The translations under genes and the position numbers were made by a program. From Campylobacter lari subsp. lari (GTDB lineage: Bacteria; Campylobacterota; Campylobacteria; Campylobacterales; Campylobacteraceae), in the NCBI RefSeq assembly GCF_013372185.1, contig NZ_CP053830.1, positions 930,001 through 994,000 of the forward strand: DNA of 64,000 bases. The letters run 5' to 3'. Positions within the stretch are counted from its first letter, which is position 1. Each line of letters starts with the position of its first letter. This document shows, in pieces, positions 9,695 to 18,388 of the stretch. The notes beneath the pieces were generated by a model. It was not told where the DNA came from. It made no database searches and saw only the letters and a program-made list of their open reading frames with translations.

Positions 9695-9709
9695 GGGGGG
9701 GGGTATAAT
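9695..9709 (+). promoter_or_regulatory. Poly-G tract (G9) abutting TATAAT: candidate phase-variable promoter of the autotransporter
   Basis: Nine consecutive G at 9695-9703 are followed directly by TATAAT at 9704-9709. With this -10 box transcription would start near 9716, giving a leader of about 29 bases that contains the AAGGAG ribosome site (9732-9737) before the ATG at 9745. This is the only G or C run of eight or more I found in the window. Such runs slip during replication in Campylobacter. Because this one occupies the place of the upstream -16 element, a change in length would alter promoter geometry, not a reading frame: an in-frame stop at 9718-9720 rules out translation from the tract into the gene. 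Confidence 0.7.
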
Positions 9710-9744
9710 GCTTTTTTTAATTTAAACTTACAAGGAGTAATCAA

Positions 9745-11982
9745 ATGAAACTTTCTTATTATACAAGTAAGGTTTTAATGAGTGTTAGCATTGGTGCTTT
9801 ATTAAGCAGTGCTGCTTTAACTCAAGAAATTACTATTACTGATGGTGATGGTAGCATGGAGCAACATTTTGAAACAAATGATGGACAACATTTTACTTTA
9901 AAAAATGATTATACTAATGGCAATTTAACCATAAATATCAACGATACAGATCTACCCAACAGCATAGCAAAAGAAGGTTATGAAGATCTTGCGACGGTGA
10001 ATATTAATTTAGGTTCTAATGAACTTACTATTAAAAATATTTCACATGGAGATATTTCTACCTATGTAACAAATTATACTATCAATGCTAAAAAAACCGA
10101 AGCTATAGATGTAATATTTCAAAGCACAAATGGAAAATCTATCGTAAATGGAGATTTTAGTATAAAAGGTTCATCTAGTCCTACAGAAGGTGTTTTAGAT
10201 GATATAAAATCTTCAGCTATATTAATCGGCGATGGACATGGCCTACAAGGCTCTCTTGAAGTAAATGGAAATTTCACAGCTGATCAATCTACTCTATTTA
10301 CCATAGGTGGTAATAAAAGTCAAAACCACATACAAGTAAATGGCAAAGCAAATATCACAAATTCAAACTTTTCTATAGGAACAACAAGTTTTGGTGGTTT
10401 AGCTTTAAATAATTATGTTTTCATGAGTGCAAGTGAAGGGTTTAATGAAGATATAACAGACTCAAACAAAGCTAGTGCAAATATAAGTAAAAGTTTTGAA
10501 AGCATTGTTGGTATGAGCAACAAAGACTTAGGACTTGATTATGAAGTTGTAAGAGCTATGGATGTAAAAGATTTTGTTGATTATAAACTTTCCACTAAAG
10601 ACAATAAGCTTTTAATTAGTGGTGGTGCAAATGAAAATGTAAATAACAATAAGATGATTCTAGAAAGCGATAAAAAATATCTAGAATTAATTAAAACTGA
10701 TTTAGAAGATGCCAAAGATGATGAAGGTGTTAATATAGAAAAAATTGATGAAGCCATTGCAAAAATTGATGAGCAAATAAAACAAATTCAAGATATGATT
10801 AGCAATGCCGGAGATAAAATCTCTGACGATGATTACATTAAAAACGATTCTAGCGTTTCAGCTTCTAACAAAGACTTTGTTTCTAAAATTTTAGATGGGC
10901 TTAAAATTGGTGGAGATTTAAATGCAATAGGTAGTATTAAATTTGATAAAGTCGGGGAACAAGTAGCAAATGATATAAAAGATTCAGCTAAATCTATCTC
11001 AAATGTAAATCAAGCCTCATCAGGTATAAACTCAACTATTAATGTATCAAATGATGTATCTATAGGTTCTCGTGTAGCTATGTTAAATAATCCTTATGGA
11101 AATTACGCTACAAAATTATCTCAAATAAGATTTGCTACTAATGATTATAGAGGAAATTATGTTGATAATTATAATAACAGCATTTGGGGTAATGTAATAG
11201 GTGGTGCAAACATCATAGATGGAGATAGTGGTGCTTTATATGGATCTACTATAGGTATGGACAGAAAAATTAACGATGATGTTATTATTGGAGCTTATTT
11301 TACTTATGCAAATGCAAAAATAAAAGATAATCTTTTAACTCAAAAATCAGATAATTTCCAACTTGGTGCTTATTCTAATATCTATATTAGTCCAAAAATA
11401 GAAGTTAATGTTAAAGCATATGCTCAAATTTCTCCAACAGATCAAGATATTATAAATAGAGGATTCAACACTACAAATAGTGCTGATTTTAACAGAAAAT
11501 TCTTTGGTTTGAGTGCTAATATGGGGTATGTTTTTGATTTTAGCGACAATACTTTATTTATCAAACCTTTCGCTGGAGCAAACTACTACTATGCACACAC
11601 TCCAAGCTACAAAGAAAATGGAATTGCGGGAAAAGATGTGAGTAGCGCTAGCAACAATTCTATTTCGTTAGAACTTGGTGCTGAATTTAGGAAATATATG
11701 AATGAAAAATCATATCTATTTATCACTCCAAAAATAGAACAATATGTAATGAATAATGGAGATGATTTTGTAGCAAGTTTAAACGGTGTAGCGCTACCTA
11801 GTGTAAAAAGTGATGACAAGAAAAAAACTTATGGACAAATCATCATAGGTGGAAATGTAGATATTAGTGAGCAATTTAGCTTAAATGCAGGTATTGGAGC
11901 TAAACAAATACTAGCTGGTAAAACAGATGGTAAAAATGAAACTTATGTAAGTGGTCAAGTAGGTTTTAAATACAAATTCTAA
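9745..11982 (+). CDS. Autotransporter (type Va) outer-membrane/secreted protein, passenger of unknown function
   Basis: A 745-residue protein with an N-terminal signal peptide (about residues 1-27, ending near LSSAALTQ). A passenger rich in Asn, Thr, Ser and beta-strand repeats runs to about residue 300. A charged helical, probably coiled-coil stretch spans 306-353 (EKIDEAIAKIDEQIKQIQDM). From about residue 478 (IWGNVIGGANIIDGDSGALY) a 12-strand autotransporter beta-barrel follows and ends in the expected aromatic GFKYKF. No serine-protease or lipase motif is visible in the passenger, so adhesion is only a guess. The helical insert is unusual in a beta-helical passenger. The gene stands alone behind the poly-G promoter and ends at a bidirectional terminator. 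Confidence 0.85.
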   Translation: MKLSYYTSKVLMSVSIGALLSSAALTQEITITDGDGSMEQHFETNDGQHFTLKNDYTNGNLTININDTDLPNSIAKEGYEDLATVNINLGSNELTIKNISHGDISTYVTNYTINAKKTEAIDVIFQSTNGKSIVNGDFSIKGSSSPTEGVLDDIKSSAILIGDGHGLQGSLEVNGNFTADQSTLFTIGGNKSQNHIQVNGKANITNSNFSIGTTSFGGLALNNYVFMSASEGFNEDITDSNKASANISKSFESIVGMSNKDLGLDYEVVRAMDVKDFVDYKLSTKDNKLLISGGANENVNNNKMILESDKKYLELIKTDLEDAKDDEGVNIEKIDEAIAKIDEQIKQIQDMISNAGDKISDDDYIKNDSSVSASNKDFVSKILDGLKIGGDLNAIGSIKFDKVGEQVANDIKDSAKSISNVNQASSGINSTINVSNDVSIGSRVAMLNNPYGNYATKLSQIRFATNDYRGNYVDNYNNSIWGNVIGGANIIDGDSGALYGSTIGMDRKINDDVIIGAYFTYANAKIKDNLLTQKSDNFQLGAYSNIYISPKIEVNVKAYAQISPTDQDIINRGFNTTNSADFNRKFFGLSANMGYVFDFSDNTLFIKPFAGANYYYAHTPSYKENGIAGKDVSSASNNSISLELGAEFRKYMNEKSYLFITPKIEQYVMNNGDDFVASLNGVALPSVKSDDKKKTYGQIIIGGNVDISEQFSLNAGIGAKQILAGKTDGKNETYVSGQVGFKYKF

Positions 11983-12006
11983 AAAAATATTTTTTGAGAA
12001 ACTCCT

Positions 12007-12034
12007 AAATGCTAGAGCAAAACTCTAGCATTTT
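12007..12034. terminator. Bidirectional terminator between the autotransporter and the ArsC-like gene
   Basis: A perfect 11-bp stem, AAATGCTAGAG (12007-12017) and its complement (12023-12033), encloses a five-base loop. T-rich sequence follows on both strands. It lies between convergent genes and serves both; the stem reaches the stop codon of the minus-strand gene. Confidence 0.85.
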
Positions 12035-12362
12035 AAAAACTCTCATATTCTTTAGCTATAAAAACTTCATCATCTTTTACAATTAATGGGCGTTTTATGA
12101 GTGTTGGACTTTGTAAAATCATCACTTTAATTTCACCTTGGTTTAAATTTTGGAGTTTTTCTTTACTTAAGCCTATTTTTCTAGCACTCATACCTGCTAT
12201 ATTTACAAGCTCTAAAACACTTCTTTTACTAAGCCAAAAATCTAAAGTTTTTTCATCTAGTTTTTTAATGTCTAAAAATTCAAATTCAATTTGCTTAGAA
12301 TTTAAATAATCCATAGCTTTTTTAACACTATTACAATTTTTAATACCATAAAATTTTAACAT
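12033..12362 (-). CDS. ArsC/Spx-family thioredoxin-fold protein (YffB-like), function unknown
   Basis: A 109-residue member of the ArsC/Spx fold. MLKFYGIKNCNSVKKAMDYL has a single redox Cys in the position of the ArsC catalytic cysteine (CNS), and LSKRSVLELVNIAG and SPTLIKRPLIVKDDEVFIA match the C-terminal substrate-loop region (PTLIKRP). It lacks the second cysteine of an Spx CxxC switch. Arsenate reduction is possible but unproven; no ars genes are nearby. It overlaps the end of aroF by seven bases and is the last gene of the long minus-strand series. The same pair of neighbours, as I remember it, occurs in C. jejuni (Cj0716-Cj0717). Confidence 0.8.
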   Translation of the reverse strand: MLKFYGIKNCNSVKKAMDYLNSKQIEFEFLDIKKLDEKTLDFWLSKRSVLELVNIAGMSARKIGLSKEKLQNLNQGEIKVMILQSPTLIKRPLIVKDDEVFIAKEYESF

Positions 12363-13696
12363 CTTCTTGCCTTTTTAACTAAGTCTGCTATGATAAATGC
12401 TAATTCTAAAGCTTGATCAGCATTTAATCTTGGATCACATTGTGTTTCATAGCGTTTAGAAAGTTCTTCTTGAGTGATATTTAAAGAGCCTCCCACACAT
12501 TCAGTTACATTTTGCCCTGTCATCTCTAGATGTACCCCACCAGGATATACTCCCTCACTCATAGCTATTTCAAAAAATGCACGCACTTCTTGAATGATTT
12601 TATCAAATTCTCTTGTTTTGAAATTACCCGATTTAACCGTATTTGCATGCATAGGATCTATGCTATAAAGTATATTAAATCCTTCTTGTTTTAACTCTTT
12701 AAATAATTTTGGCAAGGCATTTTCTATCTTATCACATCCCATACGAATGATGAAATTTAATCTTCCTGCTTCATTATGTGGATTTAAAATATTTACTAAC
12801 TTTTTAATCTCATCTAAATCATAATTAGCACTAAGCTTAACACCAAGTGGATTTTTCACTCCACTTAAAAAATGCACATGTGCTTCATCTGCTTTTCTAG
12901 TACGCTCACCTATCCAAAGCATATGTGCTGAACAATCATAAATTTCCCCACTTAAACTATCTACTCTAGTTAAAGCTTCTTCATAAGGCAAAAGCAAGGC
13001 TTCATGAGAAGTATAAAAGGCTGTTTGAGAAAGATTTGGAGTATCGGTGATGCCACAAGCTTGCATAAAAGCTAAAGCTTGAGTGATTTTTTCACTAAGT
13101 TCATCATATTTTCTCCCAAGCTCTACCTTTTTTAAAAAACCCAAATTCCACTTATGCACTACTCTTAAATCTGCTAAACCGCCTCTTGAAAAAGCTCTTA
13201 ATAAATTTAAAGTTGTAGCACTTTGATAATATGCTTCTAGCATTCTTTTAGGATCAGCTATTCTTGATTTTTCATTAAATTCAAAACCATTAATAATATC
13301 CCCACGATAACTTGGAAGCTTTACTCCATCTACTTCTTCAAAATCACTGCTTCTTGGCTTTGCAAATTGCCCTGCAACGCGCCCTACTTTAACGATAGGA
13401 CAAGATCCTGCAAAAGTAAGCACTATAGCCATTTGAAGCATGACTTTAAACATATCTCTTATATTATCAGCGCCAAAATTTACAAAACTCTCCGCGCAAT
13501 CTCCTCCTTGGAGTAAAAATGCTTGAGAATTTACAACATTAGCAAGGGATTTTTTTAACTTATCTACCTCACCTGCAAAAACAAGCGGTGGTAATTTTTC
13601 TAATTGTTTTACAACACCTTGCAATTCATTTCCATCGGGATATTGTGGTTGTTGTTGAATTTTATAATTTTTCCAAGAATCTTTAGTCCATTTCAT
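12356..13696 (-). CDS. aroF: Class II 3-deoxy-D-arabino-heptulosonate-7-phosphate (DAHP) synthase
   Basis: A 446-residue plant-type (class II) DAHP synthase, condensing phosphoenolpyruvate and erythrose-4-phosphate in the first step of the shikimate pathway. Family signatures are LLQGGDCAESF near residue 60, VGRVAGQFAKPRSS near 105, the SAHMLWIGERTR block, and the C-terminal PGGVHLEMTGQNVTECVGG with metal- and substrate-binding residues. It supplies chorismate, which the pab genes at 2.3-4.6 kb consume. The start MKWTKDSWKNYKI is the normal N-terminus. A 52-base AT-rich gap separates it from the cupin gene upstream, so it may have its own promoter as well as readthrough. Confidence 0.93.
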   Translation of the reverse strand: MKWTKDSWKNYKIQQQPQYPDGNELQGVVKQLEKLPPLVFAGEVDKLKKSLANVVNSQAFLLQGGDCAESFVNFGADNIRDMFKVMLQMAIVLTFAGSCPIVKVGRVAGQFAKPRSSDFEEVDGVKLPSYRGDIINGFEFNEKSRIADPKRMLEAYYQSATTLNLLRAFSRGGLADLRVVHKWNLGFLKKVELGRKYDELSEKITQALAFMQACGITDTPNLSQTAFYTSHEALLLPYEEALTRVDSLSGEIYDCSAHMLWIGERTRKADEAHVHFLSGVKNPLGVKLSANYDLDEIKKLVNILNPHNEAGRLNFIIRMGCDKIENALPKLFKELKQEGFNILYSIDPMHANTVKSGNFKTREFDKIIQEVRAFFEIAMSEGVYPGGVHLEMTGQNVTECVGGSLNITQEELSKRYETQCDPRLNADQALELAFIIADLVKKARRC

Positions 13697-13748
13697 AGCT
13701 TAACTTCCTCATTTTAGTAAGCTACAATTATACAAAATAAGACTTAAA

Positions 13749-14102
13749 TTAAGATTTTAAAACACTTTCAACGCGTTCAAGGCTATCTTGTTTATATAAA
13801 GTTAAGCGCACTATAGAATCTTCTAGCGCCAAAAGATTATGAATTTCATGAGCTTTTAAGCTTATACTATCTAGTGTTTTAAGTAGAATTTTTTGATTTA
13901 AAACCCCAAAATCAATGGAGCCTTTTAATACTTGTATGGTAATATCAAAAGGCGCTTTATGATCTTTCATAAAGCTGTCTTTTGACATAGTTATGCATAC
14001 TTCTTTAGCATAAGCATTTTCTATTTTCTTAGTTATATTTATGCCATTTTGAATTTCTTGTTCCCAAGAAATTACTTCATATATTTGAGTTCTAAATTTC
14101 AC
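13749..14102 (-). CDS. Small cupin-fold protein, function unknown
   Basis: A 117-residue soluble protein. The alternating strands and the segments MKDHKAPFDITIQVLKGSIDFGV (near residues 45-67) and SISLKAHEIHNLLAL (near 80-94) resemble the two conserved cupin motifs, with possible metal ligands His48 and the HEIH histidines. Its partner or substrate cannot be read from the sequence. It sits two bases after the rplS stop, so it is probably cotranscribed with the ribosomal cluster. In C. jejuni I recall a different small gene, a transthyretin-like one, at this spot, so this may be a lineage-specific replacement. Confidence 0.65.
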   Translation of the reverse strand: MKFRTQIYEVISWEQEIQNGINITKKIENAYAKEVCITMSKDSFMKDHKAPFDITIQVLKGSIDFGVLNQKILLKTLDSISLKAHEIHNLLALEDSIVRLTLYKQDSLERVESVLKS

Positions 14103-14104
14103 TT

Positions 14105-14461
14105 TTATTTTTTAAGTTCTTTAATACGAGCAGCCTTACCTCTTCTATCTCTTAGGTAGAATAATCTAGCACGGCGTACACGACCTCTTCTTAATACAGT
14201 AATACTTTCTAAACTTTCACTATATATAGGGAAAATTCTTTCAACACCTACATTGTTAGCGCCGATTTTGCGTACGATGAAAGTTTCATCTACACCATTT
14301 CCTCTACGTGCTATACAAATACCTTCAAAATTTTGAATTCTCGTTTTATCGCCTTCTTTAATGCGAATCGCAAGTCTTAAAGTATCTCCAGCACGAAATT
14401 CTGGAACATTTTTACCTTCAATTTGTTTTTGCTCAAATTGCTCAATGTATTTATTTTTCAT
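14105..14461 (-). CDS. rplS: 50S ribosomal protein L19
   Basis: A 118-residue L19. [52 protein letters not shown] and [20 protein letters not shown] cover the whole family. L19 lies at the 30S-50S interface of the ribosome. It follows trmD by 11 bases in the order rpsP-khpA-rimM-trmD-rplS, the conserved bacterial arrangement. The length and both ends are normal. Confidence 0.97.
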   Translation of the reverse strand: MKNKYIEQFEQKQIEGKNVPEFRAGDTLRLAIRIKEGDKTRIQNFEGICIARRGNGVDETFIVRKIGANNVGVERIFPIYSESLESITVLRRGRVRRARLFYLRDRRGKAARIKELKK

Positions 14462-14472
14462 AATGATATTCC

Positions 14473-15177
14473 TTAAAATTTGCGTTCATGCTTTTGATAC
14501 AAATCAGGACGAAAATATTTCGTTTTGCAAGACGCCAAAGTAGTTTTTAAAGCTGTGATTTTAGCGTGATTTCCCTTTAAAAACTCTGAAGGCACATAAA
14601 ATTTTTTATTTTCCTTTTCAAAAACAAATGGCTTGGAAAATGATGGGGCTTCTAATAAGTCATTTTCAAAACTTTCTTCACTTAAACTTTCACTATTTCC
14701 AAGAACATCTTGAATATTTCTACTAATAGCATCACACATCACCAAAGATGCTAGCTCTCCGCCTGTAAGTATAAAATCACCTATAGAAAATACCTCATTA
14801 GCAAATTCTTCCACAATGCGCTCATCCAAACCCTCATATCTACTACTTACAAAGCAAATATGATCTTTCTTGCTTAATCTTTTAGCATCAGCTTGCTTAA
14901 AAGTCTTAGCACAAGGCAAAAGAAAAACAAAATGAACATTTTTATCTTGCTTTTTAATATGCATTAAGCAATCATACAAAGGTTGAGCTTGTAGCAAAAG
15001 CCCTGCACCTCCTCCTATTTTATAATCATCTACTTTAAAGTGCTTGTTTGTGGTAAATTTTCTAGGATTAACAAAAGTAAATTCTAATATTCCCTTTTCT
15101 TTTGCCCTTGCTAAAATAGAAGTTTGAAAATAAGGCTCAATAAGCTCTGGGAATAAACTTACAAAAGTATATTTCAT
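14473..15177 (-). CDS. trmD: TrmD, tRNA (guanine-37-N1)-methyltransferase
   Basis: A 234-residue SPOUT methyltransferase that makes m1G37 in tRNAs with a G at 36, which protects the reading frame. The sequence shows [21 protein letters not shown] at the N-terminus, then [10 protein letters not shown] near residue 53, [12 protein letters not shown] near 112, and the trefoil-knot SAM loop [16 protein letters not shown] near 132-147. The start overlaps the rimM stop by four bases. It is a normal member of the ribosomal protein and tRNA modification cluster. Confidence 0.96.
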   Translation of the reverse strand: MKYTFVSLFPELIEPYFQTSILARAKEKGILEFTFVNPRKFTTNKHFKVDDYKIGGGAGLLLQAQPLYDCLMHIKKQDKNVHFVFLLPCAKTFKQADAKRLSKKDHICFVSSRYEGLDERIVEEFANEVFSIGDFILTGGELASLVMCDAISRNIQDVLGNSESLSEESFENDLLEAPSFSKPFVFEKENKKFYVPSEFLKGNHAKITALKTTLASCKTKYFRPDLYQKHERKF

Positions 15178-15698
15178 GAATTTTCTAAAATATCTAAAGC
15201 AAATTGTGTGAATATCTTTTTATTTTCTACATCAACTTTTTGAATATATTTATCAACATAAGGAATATAAAAATTTTTAACCTTTGCCTGTAGTTTTTCA
15301 TCGCATTTTATACAAAATAAAAACCCTGCTCCATTTTCTAAAATGTCTTCAACTACACCTAATTTTTTCTCATTTTCAATAACATCACATCCAATTATGT
15401 CAAAATAAAAATACTCATCTTTTTTTAATTTGCAAGTTTCTTTTGTAGCTTCAATAGTTTGAAAAAGAGTAATATTAGTTAAGGTTTTAGCAGCATCAAC
15501 ACTCTCAAATCCTTCAAATAAAACTAAAGATCTAGTTTTATCAAAAGCCTTTATGGTGTAAATTTTTTGATTAATATCAAAAAATTTAGCACCTATTTTA
15601 AACTGCTCATAAAAATCACTAAGATTATGTAATTTTACATAGCCTTTCAAACCAACACTTTTCCCAAGTTTAGCAACTTGGACTAAATCATTCTTCAA
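15174..15698 (-). CDS. rimM: RimM, 16S rRNA processing / 30S maturation factor
   Basis: A 174-residue RimM with an N-terminal RimM fold ([19 protein letters not shown]) and a C-terminal PRC-barrel ([12 protein letters not shown], near residues 95-107, then [16 protein letters not shown] and [10 protein letters not shown]). RimM binds S19 and the 30S head and assists late assembly. The start is ATG at 15698, 11 bases inside the khpA 3' end, and the stop overlaps trmD, so the four genes are likely translated as a coupled set. Confidence 0.94.
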   Translation of the reverse strand: MKNDLVQVAKLGKSVGLKGYVKLHNLSDFYEQFKIGAKFFDINQKIYTIKAFDKTRSLVLFEGFESVDAAKTLTNITLFQTIEATKETCKLKKDEYFYFDIIGCDVIENEKKLGVVEDILENGAGFLFCIKCDEKLQAKVKNFYIPYVDKYIQKVDVENKKIFTQFALDILENS

Positions 15699-15933
15699 TG
15701 GCTTTTACCGTTATACGATATGAAGTTGCATCTTTAACTTTGTAAGCCATAATGACTGTTTTTATTGCGTTGATTAATTTTCCATTTTTTCCGATCAACT
15801 TACCAGTATCAGATGGATCGACATAAATGATAATTTCAGCAAAATTATTTTCTAAATTTTGTCTTTGTATATCAACTTTTTCAGGAAAATCAACAATTAA
15901 TTTTGCGTATTCTCTTAAAAAATTTTCAACCAT
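15688..15933 (-). CDS. khpA: KhpA, KH-domain RNA-binding protein
   Basis: An 81-residue single KH domain. The GxxG RNA-binding loop is clear in DTGKLIGKNGKLINAIKT (GKNG near residue 46). KhpA-type proteins bind mRNAs and small RNAs, and in Gram-positive bacteria partner with KhpB; the Campylobacter role is less defined. It sits two bases after the rpsP stop and overlaps rimM by 11 bases, the usual position between S16 and RimM. Confidence 0.9.
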   Translation of the reverse strand: MVENFLREYAKLIVDFPEKVDIQRQNLENNFAEIIIYVDPSDTGKLIGKNGKLINAIKTVIMAYKVKDATSYRITVKAIEE

Positions 15934-15935
15934 TT

Positions 15936-16163
15936 TTATTTGCTTGTAATAGCTGCTACTCTATCGCTTAATTTAGCACCTACGCTTTTCCAATAAGCTA
16001 AACGCTCAGAATCAAATTTTACCACTTCAGGCTCAACCATAGGATTATAATATCCAATGCTTTCTATCCAGCTGCCATCGCGTCTTTTTCTGCTATCAGT
16101 TACAACTATACGATAAAATGGTCTTTTTTTACGTCCCATTTTTGTAAGTCTGATTACTGTCAT
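15936..16163 (-). CDS. rpsP: 30S ribosomal protein S16
   Basis: A 75-residue S16: [20 protein letters not shown] at the N-terminus, then [19 protein letters not shown] and [15 protein letters not shown] near the end. It is at the short end of the family but complete. It heads the rpsP-khpA-rimM-trmD-rplS group; a 71-base gap separates it from ffh, enough for a promoter, although readthrough is also likely. Confidence 0.97.
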   Translation of the reverse strand: MTVIRLTKMGRKKRPFYRIVVTDSRKRRDGSWIESIGYYNPMVEPEVVKFDSERLAYWKSVGAKLSDRVAAITSK

Positions 16164-16234
16164 TTTAATACTCCTAAAAAAATTAAAATTTTGTTATAGA
16201 TATTTTAACTCATATATCCATAAAAAAGCTTTAA

Positions 16235-17572
16235 TTATTGTGGTCTTTTAGCTTGCTGCAACATATTCATAAAGTTTTCCATTCCTTTTTTGTTTGAAAA
16301 TTTCTTTGCCAACTTAGCTGCATTACTAAATTGTTTTAAAAAGCGATTTACTTCCATTTGTGATAAACCAGCACCCTCTGCAATACGACGCTTTCTTGCG
16401 TTGTTTAATAAATCAGGATTTTCTCTTTCTTTTGGAGTCATTGAAGAAATCATTGCCTTAATATGAATAATTTCTTTAGAATTATCCAAGTCAATATCTT
16501 TAATATTTGCTGCCATAGATGATAAACCAGGTATCATGCCAATGATTGATTTCATACTGCCAAGTTTTTTAACACTTTCCATTTGATTTAAAAAGTCATT
16601 AAAATTAAATTCGCCTTTTTTAATTTTCTTATTAAGTTTTTTTGCTTCTTTTTCATCAATAATCGCTGCAGTTTTTTCAGCCAAAGTCGCTAAATCGCCC
16701 TCGCCCATAATACGATTGACAATCCTATCAGGTATAAAAACTTCTAAATCAGCTACCTTTTCACCAACACCTATAAATCTTAATGGAACACCAATTTGCT
16801 TAGCTATACCTAGTGCAACCCCGCCTTTAGTATCTGCATCAAATTTACTTAAAATAACCCCAGTAATTTCTAAAGCCTCATTAAAACTACTTGCAGTTTT
16901 AACGCCATCTTGACCACTCATAGCATCAGCTACATAAAAAACTTCATCAGGATTTAAAATAGCTTTTACCTCTTTAAGCTCATTCATTAAAGCAGTATCT
17001 ATAGCTAAACGGCCAGCAGTATCTACAAGTAAAACATCATACATAGAATTTTTTGCTTTTTCTAAAGCTTGTTTAGCTACATTTAAAGGGTTGTTTTCAT
17101 TTTCTATGAAAAATAAATCAAGCTCATTAGCTTGAGTGAGTTGTCTTAATTGCTCTACTGCAGCTAATCTTTGCAAATCACATGCAGCAATTAGTACTTT
17201 TTTATTTCTTAGTTTTAAATAATTAGCAATTTTTACTGTAGTAGTAGTTTTACCACCACCTTGCAAACCACACATTAAAACAACCGTAGGTGGCTTACTG
17301 GCAAACACAAAACCTTGATTTTTGCCTTTAACACTTAAAATTTCTTCTAAATTTTTCTTAATTGAGTCTAAAAATTGTTTTTGACCTATGCCATTAGTTT
17401 TTACATCATTTTCTACAAGAGCTAATAATTCTTTAGTAACTTTATGATGCACATCTGCTTTTAAAAGGGCTTTTTTTAAAGTGTCAAGAGCATTTTTCAA
17501 AGCTTTTTCATCATCAACAAAACGAAGTTTATTAACTGCGGATTTAAACGATTCGCTAACTATTTCAAACAC
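16235..17572 (-). CDS. ffh: Ffh, signal recognition particle protein (SRP54)
   Basis: A 445-residue SRP GTPase with an N domain (residues 1-90), a G domain with the P-loop GLQGGGKTTTTVKIA near 105, DTAGRLA near 187, TKGGVALG near 250, and a C-terminal methionine-rich M domain (about 300-445, including SMKSIIGMIPGLSSM and RKRRIAEGAG) that binds 4.5S RNA and signal peptides. It directs nascent membrane proteins to FtsY. It follows the pseudouridine synthase gene by 63 bases and precedes rpsP. No 4.5S RNA gene was found in the window. Confidence 0.96.
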   Translation of the reverse strand: MFEIVSESFKSAVNKLRFVDDEKALKNALDTLKKALLKADVHHKVTKELLALVENDVKTNGIGQKQFLDSIKKNLEEILSVKGKNQGFVFASKPPTVVLMCGLQGGGKTTTTVKIANYLKLRNKKVLIAACDLQRLAAVEQLRQLTQANELDLFFIENENNPLNVAKQALEKAKNSMYDVLLVDTAGRLAIDTALMNELKEVKAILNPDEVFYVADAMSGQDGVKTASSFNEALEITGVILSKFDADTKGGVALGIAKQIGVPLRFIGVGEKVADLEVFIPDRIVNRIMGEGDLATLAEKTAAIIDEKEAKKLNKKIKKGEFNFNDFLNQMESVKKLGSMKSIIGMIPGLSSMAANIKDIDLDNSKEIIHIKAMISSMTPKERENPDLLNNARKRRIAEGAGLSQMEVNRFLKQFSNAAKLAKKFSNKKGMENFMNMLQQAKRPQ

Positions 17573-17635
17573 TTTATTTTCCCTTTATTAAATTTTAAAA
17601 AGCTAAATTATAAACCCTTTTAGCTTTAAACGCCT

Positions 17636-18388
17636 TTAAAAATTTAAATTTTTTATTTCAAAACCATAGGCATTAAAGCTCTCATCAAGCAAGGCTTTAA
17701 ATTGATAATCAAAAATATGCGTTTCATAAGAATGCAAAAACATTCTTGATGAACTAATTTTTGCATATTTTTCATCACCTATAATACCATGTTTTATATG
17801 ATTTAAATGTACTCTAATTTGATGTGTTCTACCTGTTTTGATAATTGCTTTTATTAAGGTTTTTTTAGCATTTACCATTAAAGGTACAACTTGGGTATGA
17901 GCTTCTAAGCCAAATTTATCAATTTTACTAAAGGCTCCGGATTTATTTTTTATAGTAGTTATTTTTTCACAAATTTCAAGCTCTTCAGCAATCACTCCAT
18001 CAACAATAGCTAAATAACTTTTATAAACATTTTGCTTTTTATATTCTTGAATACATTTTAGTCTAAATTCCTCATCTTTACTTAAAAGCAAAACTCCACT
18101 TGTTTCTTTATCAAGTCTATTGATTAATTTAGCATTATAAACATCTTCTAAATTCTCGCTAATTTCCCCATAAGGCTTATTTAAAGCTATGATTTTATCA
18201 TCTTCAAAAAGTATTTTTGCTTTTTTTATTTTTTGCACAACAAATCTTGTTTTAGAACTCATCAAAGCTCTAGCTATAACAACCTTTTTACCCATAGCAA
18301 AAACACAGCCTTTGTCAATCAAATCTTTTGCTGCATTATTAGAAATTTTTTCTTGCATTGCAAGCAACTTATAAGCTTTTTCTTGCAT
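17636..18388 (-). CDS. RluA-family RNA pseudouridine synthase with N-terminal S4-like segment
   Basis: A 250-residue enzyme that isomerises uridine to pseudouridine in rRNA or tRNA. It has the catalytic Asp in LINRLDKETSGVLLL (near residue 93) and the family motif KTGRTHQIRVHLNHIKHGIIGD near 193. Residues 12-45 (KISNNAAKDLIDKGCVFAMG) look like an S4 RNA-binding fold. The exact target site cannot be told. The start overlaps the end of waaA by 20 bases; a second ATG ten codons downstream is an alternative. The neighbours match the Cj0707-Cj0709 order I recall from C. jejuni. Confidence 0.88.
   Translation of the reverse strand: MQEKAYKLLAMQEKISNNAAKDLIDKGCVFAMGKKVVIARALMSSKTRFVVQKIKKAKILFEDDKIIALNKPYGEISENLEDVYNAKLINRLDKETSGVLLLSKDEEFRLKCIQEYKKQNVYKSYLAIVDGVIAEELEICEKITTIKNKSGAFSKIDKFGLEAHTQVVPLMVNAKKTLIKAIIKTGRTHQIRVHLNHIKHGIIGDEKYAKISSSRMFLHSYETHIFDYQFKALLDESFNAYGFEIKNLNF

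Noticed and set aside
9693..9723. Short ORF ATG-GGG-GGG... starting in the poly-G tract
   Set aside because: It ends after about ten codons (stop at 9723-9725 region) and the frame used by the autotransporter is closed at 9718-9720, so a translational switch is excluded.
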